Positions 1 through 6,711 of a DNA stretch of 24,672 bases are shown here, in pieces (within the stretch, counting starts at the first letter, position 1; each line of letters starts with the position of its first letter). This DNA is from a virus: positions 1 to 24,672 of the IMG/VR virus record IMGVR_UViG_3300043409_001085. One strand, written 5' to 3'. The position numbers were made by a program, and so were the translations under genes. The notes under the pieces were generated by a model. That model had not been told where the DNA came from. It saw only the letters and a list, made by a program, of their open reading frames with translations, and searched no databases.

Positions 1-1388
1 GCGTAGATCAGGGCGGTGTTGATACTGTGCAGCACTGCAGCACCCTCAATCCAGCGCACGGCTGCGAAGCCGGTGCTGCCCTCCTTGAGAGGCACGGCCT
101 TCAGGTAGAACGCCTCGGTACTGTTGCGGGGCCGCACCTTGACCACCTTGCCGACGAAGTGCACGGTGCTGACCTGGTCGGCACTGGCCACCTCGTTGTC
201 CACGGCGCGCACCAGAGTGCCGTCACCGCCGTCCTCGACCACCAGGTTGACCACGTCGTCAAAGCAGAGCGTGCTGTCCACCACCGACACGTCGCCACTG
301 GGGATGCCCGCTGCGATGGCGGCCAGGCGCAGCTGCTCAGCGATGGCTGCCGGCACGGTGGCCGCAGTGCTGCTGATGATCCATGCCGTCACGGCTGACT
401 GGTAGGCGTTCGTCAGGTCCGTCACCACCTTGGAGTAGTTCGGGTTGCTGACGGTTTTGTTGTGGGTGTACGCCAGGCTGATGTCGCTGGCACCCGCGTG
501 CACTGCGTTCAGCTTGACGTAGCGGTCGCCTGTGGTCCAGACGAACTCGGTGGCAGTTGGAGCCAGCGGGTTGACGGCTGCCGTGAAGGTCGTTGCGCCC
601 TTCTTGACCACCAGGCCCGTGGGGCTCCAGAGGTACCAGCCCAGCTCGGCTTGCGCCAGGCTGCCTGGTGCCGGCGTCGGGATGTACGCGGCCTCAGTGA
701 CCGTCTGGGTACCGCCTGCGGGGTCCAGGGTGAACAGCGGCACGTTCGCCGTGTCCAGTATGCCTGGGTAGGCGGCCTCGGGAGTGGTGTACTCGAAGTC
801 CACCACCGTGCCGTCGCCGCGCGTGGCGCTGACCTTGATGGTGCGGCCGAAGGTGCCGGCGCGCACCCAGAGGGCGGCCTTCTCGTGCGTCGGGGTACCG
901 TCGCCGTACTGGGGCACGCTGGTGGCGGTGGGCACGATGCTGTTGCCTGCCATGAACACGTACTTGCCTAGGGCCGTAGCCGCGCTGGCGCCGCCTGACT
1001 CCAGGAGGTCCAGGGTCGGGTCGATGGCGTTGCGCAGGTACGGGAGGAAGACGCTGTCGGTTCGGTTGAACGCGATCACCGGCGGCCAGGCCGCGATGGT
1101 GTTGCGCGGGCCACGCCGGATTAGGATGGTGTAGTCCTTGCCGGCGTTGCTGTAGTCCAGGCGGCGCCAGCTCAGGCTGTCCTCGCTGATGGTGCCGAAC
1201 TGGCCCGAGCAGATCGTGTTCTCGATGAAGGTCTCGGCAACGTGCCGGGTGCCGTGTCGGCGGGCCAGGCCGCGCACCGGATCGGGCAGCATGTTGACTT
1301 GCTCGGTGACCTGGCCGGGCTGACGCTCGTGCGGCACTTGCTGGGACACGCCCTGGATCAGTGGCGCGTAGGCTTGCGTGACCTTCAT
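1..1388 (-). CDS. Tail tubular protein B (T7 gp12-like), 3' end outside window
   Basis: Partial gene: 462 codons from an ATG at 1388, still open at the window edge. The translation starts MKVTQAYAPLIQGVSQQVPH and continues with QVNMLPDPVRGLARRHGT, the typical opening of the T7 gp12 family (794 aa in T7), whose proteins form the hexameric tail nozzle below the gp11 adaptor ring. About the first 58% of a protein of that size is present. The start lies 1 nt after the stop of the gp11-like gene. No strong Shine-Dalgarno sequence precedes it, so it is probably translated by coupling. The gene sits last in the visible portal-scaffold-capsid-gp11-gp12 order, as expected. Family assignment is firm; the rest of the protein cannot be judged. 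Confidence 0.93.
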   Translation of the reverse strand, partial: MKVTQAYAPLIQGVSQQVPHERQPGQVTEQVNMLPDPVRGLARRHGTRHVAETFIENTICSGQFGTISEDSLSWRRLDYSNAGKDYTILIRRGPRNTIAAWPPVIAFNRTDSVFLPYLRNAIDPTLDLLESGGASAATALGKYVFMAGNSIVPTATSVPQYGDGTPTHEKAALWVRAGTFGRTIKVSATRGDGTVVDFEYTTPEAAYPGILDTANVPLFTLDPAGGTQTVTEAAYIPTPAPGSLAQAELGWYLWSPTGLVVKKGATTFTAAVNPLAPTATEFVWTTGDRYVKLNAVHAGASDISLAYTHNKTVSNPNYSKVVTDLTNAYQSAVTAWIISSTAATVPAAIAEQLRLAAIAAGIPSGDVSVVDSTLCFDDVVNLVVEDGGDGTLVRAVDNEVASADQVSTVHFVGKVVKVRPRNSTEAFYLKAVPLKEGSTGFAAVRWIEGAAVLHSINTALIY

Positions 1389-1389
1389 G

Positions 1390-1956
1390 TCAGTACCACA
1401 GCCGGCGCGAGCGCAGCTTTATCAAGGCCAGGCGGGGGTTAGCCAGCACCATGTTGGCCTTGGCCTGGCGCGTATCCTCAGCGCTCAGCTCGGCGAGCAG
1501 CCGGCCGAACTCGTCCTTGAGGTCACGGGTCTTGGTGCTGTCCCCGTCGTAGTTCTTCTGGAAAGTGTACACCGACTCGGCCGCGATGCACTGGAATGGC
1601 AGCTCGGGCAAGTCGTCCAGCGGCACGTTGCGGATCAACGATACCTTGGCGGGCTCGGTGAAGGTCACGCTGCCCGTGCTGGCGTCGTACAGGCGCCTGC
1701 CGCGCAGGATGTATTTCGATTCCTTGCCGTACACACCGAGCGTGTCCGCCGGCACATAGATGGCAGAGTCAATGGTGGATACCGGGAGCGTCACCGTCTC
1801 CCGGTTGAAGTACCAGCCGATGGACTGGCGGGCCAGGTTGATCCTCGTAAGGACACCCAGCATCGCCCCCTTGAAGCCGTGAGGCTCCTCCAGCGAATTC
1901 AACGGGGCCTCGCCCATTGAACCCAGCATGGCGTTGATTACGTCGAGCTTCCGCAT
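1390..1956 (-). CDS. Tail tubular protein A (T7 gp11-like)
   Basis: 188 aa, close to the 196 aa of T7 gp11. The start MRKLDVINAMLGSMGEAPLN and the following SLEEPHGFKGAMLGVL are typical of this family. In T7 the protein forms a dodecameric ring between the portal and the gp12 nozzle. The ATG at 1956 follows a good Shine-Dalgarno (AAGGAG, 5-nt spacing) placed just after the T-tract of the terminator that follows the capsid gene. Expression therefore depends on read-through past that terminator, as in T7, which helps keep tail protein levels below capsid levels. The gene ends 1 nt before the gp12-like start. Assignment rests on sequence recognition plus position. Confidence 0.93.
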   Translation of the reverse strand: MRKLDVINAMLGSMGEAPLNSLEEPHGFKGAMLGVLTRINLARQSIGWYFNRETVTLPVSTIDSAIYVPADTLGVYGKESKYILRGRRLYDASTGSVTFTEPAKVSLIRNVPLDDLPELPFQCIAAESVYTFQKNYDGDSTKTRDLKDEFGRLLAELSAEDTRQAKANMVLANPRLALIKLRSRRLWY

Positions 1957-1969
1957 TCGGTCTCCTTAC

Positions 1970-2003
1970 GAAAAAACCCCTGCACCGGGTTAGGGCGCAG
2001 GGG
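1970..2003 (-). terminator. Rho-independent terminator after the major capsid gene
   Basis: On the minus strand a 7-bp perfect stem, CCCCTGC (2003-1997) with GCAGGGG (1983-1977), encloses a 13-nt loop and is followed directly by TTTTTT (1976-1971). It lies between the capsid stop codon and the Shine-Dalgarno of the gp11-like gene. T7 has its single strong terminator (T-phi) at the same place, where partial termination limits transcription of the tail genes. The equivalent role here is inferred from position and structure. Confidence 0.88.
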
Positions 2004-2013
2004 CGGGTAGTGC

Positions 2014-3009
2014 TTAGGGGGCCAGGATCAGGCCGCTGTAGTCGGCGCGGTCCACGGTCACACCGAAGGCGGTGTGGGCGTCCACGAACCAGCACTTCAG
2101 CTTCTCGTCCCAGAACACCGCCGTGGTCACGGGGATGGTCTCGCCGGCCAGCAGGGCCATCGGGCTGAACACCGCCGCCACGACCTTGGTGAAGTCACCG
2201 TCGTAGGCGTTGCTGTTGGCCGCGTTGGACAGCGGGTGGCTGGTGATGTTCTCACCGCCCGGGAAGTTGTTGCTCTGCAGGATGGGCACGCCGTAGTGCT
2301 TCAGCACCGGGCCCGTGACGCTGTTGCCAGCGGCAGTCAGGTACGTGGTGTTGATGAGCTGCTCGTTCTGGGACAGCGCCCAGAACTCGGCGGGCTTCAG
2401 CAGGATGGTCAGGTCGTCGGTCTGCACGTCGATGTCCTTGTTCGCAAACTGCACGAACAGGTCGATCAGGTAGGCAGCCAGCTTGGCCGGGTCGCTGCGG
2501 TCGGTGCCGTTGGTCATCGTGACGCGGTTGCCGCCGCCGTACCCCTTGCCGTCCACGCCCGCGTACTTGCTGGCGGTGGCCTGGCCGGCCTTGATAGCCT
2601 GGATGGCGAACGCCTGGTCCATGAACTTGGCCAGCTTCTTGCCGTGCTCGACGCCCACCAGCGAACGAGCGTCCTTGTTGTCCTGCCACACGTCCAGCAT
2701 CGGGAAGGTGTTGCGGGCCAGGATGACGGTATCGACCGTCAGCGTGTTCTTGCCGAAGTGCGGCTGCAGGCTGCCCTCAGCAGCGACGCCGGGCTGCAGG
2801 ACCTGCAGCTGGGCCTCGCCCACGGCGTAGGACTGCAGCACCGAGGTGCCACGCACGCTGCGCACGGGGATCATCGGCTTGATGACGCTCTTGCGGTCGA
2901 TGGTGCCGTGAACGACGCCCGTGTACTCCTCAATGTGGAGTGCGTCGGTGGCGCCGGTGCCGCCGTTTTGGCCGGGGCGGATCAGATTCGAGGTTGATTC
3001 CAAAGGCAT
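2014..3009 (-). CDS. Major capsid protein (T7 gp10-like)
   Basis: 331 aa, near the 345 aa of T7 gp10A. Family features include the N-terminal region with GGTGATDALHIEEYTGVVHG, the central TILLKPAEFWALSQNEQLIN, and the C-terminal VFWDEKLKCWFVDAHTAFGV. It is the HK97-fold shell subunit. The ATG at 3009 has an AAGGA Shine-Dalgarno at 6-nt spacing. A phage-type promoter lies in the spacer just upstream and an intrinsic terminator just downstream, so the gene forms a high-expression unit like T7 gene 10. No slippery site giving a minor capsid form was seen near the C-terminus. Confidence 0.96.
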   Translation of the reverse strand: MPLESTSNLIRPGQNGGTGATDALHIEEYTGVVHGTIDRKSVIKPMIPVRSVRGTSVLQSYAVGEAQLQVLQPGVAAEGSLQPHFGKNTLTVDTVILARNTFPMLDVWQDNKDARSLVGVEHGKKLAKFMDQAFAIQAIKAGQATASKYAGVDGKGYGGGNRVTMTNGTDRSDPAKLAAYLIDLFVQFANKDIDVQTDDLTILLKPAEFWALSQNEQLINTTYLTAAGNSVTGPVLKHYGVPILQSNNFPGGENITSHPLSNAANSNAYDGDFTKVVAAVFSPMALLAGETIPVTTAVFWDEKLKCWFVDAHTAFGVTVDRADYSGLILAP

Positions 3010-3066
3010 ATTGATTCCTTGTTCAGGGTTGGATTGCGGTAAACAGAGGGACCCGCAACCCGGGCC

Positions 3067-3092
3067 CTAGCTGTAGATAGTGTAGGGTCAAC
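3067..3092 (-). promoter_or_regulatory. Phage RNA polymerase promoter ahead of the capsid gene
   Basis: Reading the minus strand from 3090, the motif ACCCTACACTATCTACAGCT starts inside the stop codon of the scaffold gene and runs into the scaffold-capsid spacer. A 17-nt stretch (3073-3089) is identical, in the same orientation, to the site ahead of the late operon at 6659-6675. The CACTAT core recalls the T7 promoter (CACTATA) and the SP6 promoter (GACACTATAG). The position matches T7 phi10. The transcription start is not known: no GGG follows the core, and GGGCCC begins about 9 nt later. Confidence 0.75.
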
Positions 3093-3885
3093 CTCGCCAC
3101 GCGGCACGCCGCGCTTTGAGCTTGTCATACTCGGGGCTGTTCATTTGGCCGCGCCGGGCCAGATCAGCCACGGCCTTGGTGTAGTCAGCGGGACTCAGCG
3201 CGTCGCTGGCGACCGGCCCGGCGCCCGTGGCGTTGGCCAGTGGGTTCGCTGGAGTCTGCGTGGCCTTGTCGCTCTTGGCGTACAGGCCTTTCAGCTCGCG
3301 CACCATCGCCTTGGCAGCCATGCCGCCGGCCTTGAGCGCAGCGTTCACGGCGACCAGCTCGTCCGGGTCGGCGTTGGCCCGCACCCACTCGCGCAGCTTG
3401 GCCCACTCGGCCTCGCCGCCAGCCACCTCGACCACAGCCTTGGTGTCGGCCGCGATCTTGGCCTCGGCCTTGGCTCGCTGGTCTTTGACCGACTTCTCGG
3501 CCAGGTTGACGTAACGCTCGAAGCCCTTGGCCTTGTCGCCCAGGCCCGCCAGCACAACCTTGAGCTGGCTGAAGTCGCCGTCACCCGCAGCCTTGACGGC
3601 GGGGTGCTCGGGGCCCAGGCCCAGGTTGCCGATGAAGTCCAGGGCTACGTCCAGGCCAGCGTCCCCGGTGGGGGCGTAGGTCACGGGAGTGGTGCTGGGT
3701 GCAGGGGGCGGCGGGGGCGGTGCCGGCGGGTCGATGGTCAGACCAGGGGCCGGAGCAGGGGCAGCTGCTGCCGGCGCAGCTACCGGCGCGGGGGCCGGGG
3801 CAGCCGCAGCGGGGGCGGCTGGGGTAGCTGGGGCGGCCTGGGTAGCAGGCTGAGTTGGTTGCGCGTTAGCGGCGGGTGTAGTCAT
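3088..3885 (-). CDS. Capsid assembly (scaffolding) protein (T7 gp9-like)
   Basis: 265 aa (T7 gp9 is 307 aa), between portal and capsid genes as in all T7-like phages. Residues about 3-70 are an Ala/Pro-rich low-complexity stretch ending in a run of prolines, probably disordered. The remainder is charged and helix-rich (for example FERYVNLAEKSVKDQRAKAE and the C-terminal DKLKARRAAWRG), consistent with a scaffold whose basic C-terminus contacts the shell. The family is poorly conserved, so identification rests on gene order, length and composition. The ATG at 3885 overlaps the portal stop (ATGA) and has an AAGGA Shine-Dalgarno 5 nt upstream. Confidence 0.85.
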   Translation of the reverse strand: MTTPAANAQPTQPATQAAPATPAAPAAAAPAPAPVAAPAAAAPAPAPGLTIDPPAPPPPPPAPSTTPVTYAPTGDAGLDVALDFIGNLGLGPEHPAVKAAGDGDFSQLKVVLAGLGDKAKGFERYVNLAEKSVKDQRAKAEAKIAADTKAVVEVAGGEAEWAKLREWVRANADPDELVAVNAALKAGGMAAKAMVRELKGLYAKSDKATQTPANPLANATGAGPVASDALSPADYTKAVADLARRGQMNSPEYDKLKARRAAWRG

Positions 3886-5393
3886 GCGGGTCCTTGTGGT
3901 TGTGCGGCAGCGACGCCAGCAGCGGTGGCTGCTTCCTCGGCGGCGCGGTTGGCAGATGCCTGGGCCTGTTCTTGGGCGAACTCGGCGTCGGACTTGATGA
4001 ACTGGGACAGGTCAACCCCGACACCGGCGCCGACGTAGACGGCCAGCGGGTCGAACTTGAGCCGCTGCTGGAACGCCTCGGGCAGGGCACTGATGCGGCC
4101 CATGATGTCCAGACCGCGCGACAGGTTCTCTAGGTCGCCACCACGGCTCAGGGCCTCCAGGCCCGTCACCACGGTGACCTCGATGTCGGTGCCGTCCAGC
4201 TTGAAGCCGGCGCCGCCCAGGGCCCAGCGGGCCATCGGTGCTTGCAGCTCGGCGCCCAGGCGGGTGTAGACCCCGCCAAAGCTGGCTTCCAGCTCGGCGG
4301 CCAGGAGGCGGATCTCCTCGGCAGTCACGCGCTCGGCGTTGCGCTGCACGCTCTGGGCGTGTAGGAAGGCCCGACCCAGGCGCTGTTCCCAGCGCTCCAG
4401 GACGGCCATGCCCTGCTGCACTGCGCCAGCTGTCTGGGCCTGTATGACTGTCACGTCGTCCTTGTTCCCCGGGAGCGCGTCCCCGTTTTTGCTGGCCTTC
4501 AGATCGTCAGCGGACAGGTGCGAGGTGGGCGAGACCAGCCAGCGGAACTCGGCGGACAGGACGGACCCGTCCACCACGCTCTCGGCCAGGGTGTCCAGCG
4601 CCTCGAAGTCTGCCTCGTTGTCCTCGACCAGGCCCGCACCATAGTCGGCCTCGTCGGCCAGGTCCCAGGTCTGCACCTGGAAGGGTTCGGTGCCTGGCGC
4701 CCAGCGGCCGTCGAACTGCGCGGGTAGTCGGGTGTTGTCTACCCACTGGCTCATGCGGTAGTAGCCGTTGGGCTCGCGGGTCACCCATCGGTAGTGGCAG
4801 ACCTTGGTGCTGTCCTGGCCACGCTGGGCCGGGAGTACCTGCTGCACCTCGAAGGGCAGCTCGTCCCGGTACACCCGCTCTCGCGTTACCAGGGTCTGCA
4901 CCCGGCTGTACAGGTCGCGCTTGACGCAGAAGTATTTGACGCTCTGCACCCGCAGCTTGCCGTCCTCCTGGAGCAGCAGTGCGTTGCCCAGGGCGGGCAG
5001 GTGCTTCATCAGGGTGTGCAGCTTGGGGCGCTGGCCGCTGGTGTCCAGGAAGGCCACAGCCTTGCGCTCGATGGCGGACAGAGCCTGCGTCTGCTGGGCC
5101 TCGGTGATGCCTGCTTCCAGCGCGGCGTTGAGGGACTTGCCCACCAGCGTTGCGCGGAAGAACGGGGCCGTGGGCCGGAACATCGTGAGCACCAGCTTGT
5201 TCGACAGGTGCGTGATAAGCTGCCCGCCGAGCGACTGGTAGCCGTGGCTGGTGGTGCTGTTGTACTGGTCCTGGCCCTCAGGGTAGAGCAGGCGTGGCAG
5301 GGTCAGGGAAGCGTAACGCTCCCAGCGCCGCATGAGCGGCTGCCGTAGGGCGTCGAGTGTTTCCCAGGCGTGCTGGGCTGAGCGGTAATTCAA
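3882..5393 (-). CDS. Head-tail connector (portal) protein (T7 gp8-like)
   Basis: 503 aa (T7 gp8 is 536). The opening region (HAWETLDALRQPLMRRWERY, then SLTLPRLLYPEG) and the following SLGGQLITHLSNKLVLTMF are characteristic of the T7-type portal that forms the dodecameric DNA entry ring. The C-terminus is Ala/Gln-rich. The start is a TTG at 5393, overlapping the stop of the upstream gene (TTGA). A purine-rich GGGGGTGAGGA lies immediately upstream. No ATG lies near enough to keep the conserved N-terminus, so the TTG start is well supported. The gene is translationally linked to the scaffold gene that follows. Confidence 0.95.
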   Translation of the reverse strand: MNYRSAQHAWETLDALRQPLMRRWERYASLTLPRLLYPEGQDQYNSTTSHGYQSLGGQLITHLSNKLVLTMFRPTAPFFRATLVGKSLNAALEAGITEAQQTQALSAIERKAVAFLDTSGQRPKLHTLMKHLPALGNALLLQEDGKLRVQSVKYFCVKRDLYSRVQTLVTRERVYRDELPFEVQQVLPAQRGQDSTKVCHYRWVTREPNGYYRMSQWVDNTRLPAQFDGRWAPGTEPFQVQTWDLADEADYGAGLVEDNEADFEALDTLAESVVDGSVLSAEFRWLVSPTSHLSADDLKASKNGDALPGNKDDVTVIQAQTAGAVQQGMAVLERWEQRLGRAFLHAQSVQRNAERVTAEEIRLLAAELEASFGGVYTRLGAELQAPMARWALGGAGFKLDGTDIEVTVVTGLEALSRGGDLENLSRGLDIMGRISALPEAFQQRLKFDPLAVYVGAGVGVDLSQFIKSDAEFAQEQAQASANRAAEEAATAAGVAAAQPQGPA

Positions 5394-5992
5394 ATCCTCA
5401 CCCCCGTGGCGTAGTTGCGGCCGAAGACGGCACGCCGGCGTCGGATGGCGCCGGCCGAGTTGGCGCTGTTGGGGTCGTCGATGGCCACGTCGGGCGCAGC
5501 CAGCTCCTGCGGCTTGGCTGCCTTGGCTGCCTTGTCGCGTTCGGCTGCCAGTCGGGCGGAGTCGGCAGCAGCGCGGGCAGCGGCGTTCATGGCCGACAGC
5601 TGCGCAGCAGTCTGGGCTTCGCCTGCTGCGATGGTCGCGTTGGCGATGCGCTCGGCGTTGGCAGCCTGGCCGCTGGCGTTGGTGAGTTTGTCGAGTACGG
5701 GCTCGATGACCTTCTCTTTGACAGGCTCGATGAGCAAGTCGTCAACGTCCTTACCAAACGCCCGCGTGATGTCCTCAGACTGGCCGAAGGCGTTTTTGAT
5801 TGCGCTCGGGCCGACCAGGTCGTCAACACCACGCCCTACTTCGCGCAGGCCGTCCTCGATGCGATTACCGTCAAAGCGGGCCACCCCTTGAACGACATCG
5901 TCGAATCCACGGGCGGTTGACTTGACATCCTCCTCGAACTTCGAGAAGGCATCCTTGACGGTGTCCTCGATTTTGTTGAACACGTTGCACAT
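5390..5992 (-). CDS. Putative small virion or tail-assembly protein
   Basis: 200 aa, directly upstream of the portal gene. The N-terminus (MCNVFNKIEDTVKDAFSKFE) is amphipathic. Residues about 95-160 are very rich in Ala, Glu and Arg (for example AAARAAADSARLAAERDKAA), suggesting a long helix or coiled coil. The C-terminus ends basic, AIRRRRAVFGRNYATGVRI. T7-like phages carry small virion-associated genes such as 6.7 and 7.3 here, so a minor virion role is inferred from position and composition, not from clear homology. The Shine-Dalgarno AAGGA lies in the loop of a predicted hairpin (5994-6010). Confidence 0.6.
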   Translation of the reverse strand: MCNVFNKIEDTVKDAFSKFEEDVKSTARGFDDVVQGVARFDGNRIEDGLREVGRGVDDLVGPSAIKNAFGQSEDITRAFGKDVDDLLIEPVKEKVIEPVLDKLTNASGQAANAERIANATIAAGEAQTAAQLSAMNAAARAAADSARLAAERDKAAKAAKPQELAAPDVAIDDPNSANSAGAIRRRRAVFGRNYATGVRI

Positions 5993-5993
5993 A

Positions 5994-6018
5994 GGCAGCT
6001 CCTTGCTGCCTGGGCAGC
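5994..6018 (-). promoter_or_regulatory. Hairpin displaying the ribosome binding site of the 5390-5992 gene
   Basis: The minus-strand RNA reads GCTGCC (6018-6013), CA, GGCAGC (6010-6005), AAGGA (6004-6000), GCTGCC (5999-5994), T, then the ATG at 5992. The middle arm can pair with either outer arm. Pairing with the downstream arm places the Shine-Dalgarno in a 5-nt loop; pairing with the upstream arm frees the downstream arm, though a 2-nt loop would force some opening. The element sits in the short spacer between two virion genes. The arms are directly visible; any regulatory effect is inference. Confidence 0.45.
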
Positions 6019-6019
6019 G

Positions 6020-6448
6020 TCAAAGGGTTGTGATGAAGGATCGGCCCAGGGCCTTGACGCCGGCCGCCTTGCGGTAGTGTGGCGCGGCCACGCCGAACAT
6101 GTCCCCGAACAGGACGTGCTGGGCGCCGTGCAGGCGGCCGATGCCGCGCAGCAGGCGGGGCACGTCGGCCCACACGGGCTCGTCGCTGAGCGGGAACACC
6201 AGGTTCTCAAAGAGGACGGGCTCGTCGCTGAACCAGACCTTGCCGGACTCGACGAAAATCAGCCACGCGGCGTCGGCGTACAGGTGCTCCTGGTACGCGG
6301 CGCGGCGCAGTGCGTAGCGCACCTTGGTCTGCGAGCTGGACGCGACCAGCGGGTTGGTTACGCGCCCGCCGCGCACGGCCGCGTCAAGTCGGCTGACCAC
6401 GTCGTCGATCAGCGCCCAGGTCGACGAGTCTGCTGGCTGGGCCTTCAT
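6020..6448 (-). CDS. Hypothetical protein in the late operon
   Basis: 142 aa, soluble, not recognised with confidence. The start chosen is the ATG at 6448, which overlaps the preceding stop (ATGA); longer in-frame starts would lie inside the 6445-6645 gene. The protein has a cluster of aromatic and acidic residues in the middle (DAAWLIFVESGKVWFSDEP) and a C-terminal half with GRLHGAQHVLFGDMFGVAAP. The context, between RNA polymerase and portal, is where phiKMV-type phages carry a few small virion-associated or unknown genes. A minor structural or assembly role is possible but unproven. Confidence 0.7.
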   Translation of the reverse strand: MKAQPADSSTWALIDDVVSRLDAAVRGGRVTNPLVASSSQTKVRYALRRAAYQEHLYADAAWLIFVESGKVWFSDEPVLFENLVFPLSDEPVWADVPRLLRGIGRLHGAQHVLFGDMFGVAAPHYRKAAGVKALGRSFITTL

Positions 6449-6645
6449 ACGACCCAGCCCTTGCGCAGCGCGCGGAGTGTCATCTGCACGCCAATGATCT
6501 GACCTGCCTGGATCGGGGTTGTTTGGCTGTTCGTGTCGCAAGGTGTGAGCTGGCGCTCCAGCGCCTGCACTTGCTCCTCGGTCAGCCGAACGAGTTGGAT
6601 AGGAGGCGGGGTTCGCCCACCGGGGATTGGTTTGTTCGCGGACAT
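6445..6645 (-). CDS. Small hypothetical protein, first gene of the late operon
   Basis: 66 aa with a Pro-rich start (NKPIPGGRTPPPIQLVRL), then a charged segment (TEEQVQALERQL) and a C-terminus GVQMTLRALRKGWVV. I do not recognise the family. It has the best ribosome binding site in the window (AGGAGGT, 5 nt before the ATG) and begins about 12 nt downstream of the phage promoter motif, so it should be strongly expressed late. It overlaps the next gene by ATGA. Confidence 0.72.
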   Translation of the reverse strand: MSANKPIPGGRTPPPIQLVRLTEEQVQALERQLTPCDTNSQTTPIQAGQIIGVQMTLRALRKGWVV

Positions 6646-6655
6646 GTGTTACCTC

Positions 6656-6678
6656 CTGGTAGATAGTGTAGGGTCTCT
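6656..6678 (-). promoter_or_regulatory. Phage RNA polymerase promoter for the late operon
   Basis: The minus-strand sequence GACCCTACACTATCTAC (6675-6659) is identical over 17 nt to the site ahead of the capsid gene (3089-3073). It lies between the RNA polymerase gene and the first late gene, immediately before a strong Shine-Dalgarno. Two identical copies at the two expected late positions, both in the coding direction, support a promoter for the phage's own polymerase. The core resembles T7 and SP6 promoters but differs in the upstream half (GACCC), which is where specificity resides in these enzymes. Confidence 0.75.
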
Positions 6679-6702
6679 GGATACAGGGTCTACACTATCT
6701 AC
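6659..6702. repeat. Perfect 12-bp inverted repeat with an inverted partial promoter copy
   Basis: GTAGATAGTGTA at 6659-6670 and its exact complement TACACTATCTAC at 6691-6702 are separated by 20 nt. The right arm belongs to a 17-nt plus-strand sequence (6691-6707) identical to the downstream part of the capsid promoter (3084-3068) but pointing back into the RNA polymerase gene. In minus-strand RNA it gives a 12-bp hairpin starting about 10 nt after the RNA polymerase stop codon. There is no T-tract, so it is not a typical intrinsic terminator. It could be an RNA processing or stability element, or a decoy promoter. Confidence 0.7.
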
Positions 6703-6711
6703 AGCTACACG

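Noticed and set aside
2074-2997. 307-codon plus-strand open frame antisense to the capsid gene
   Set aside because: Composition is shadow-like (Val, Leu, Gly, Arg, His) and it is fully covered by the major capsid gene.
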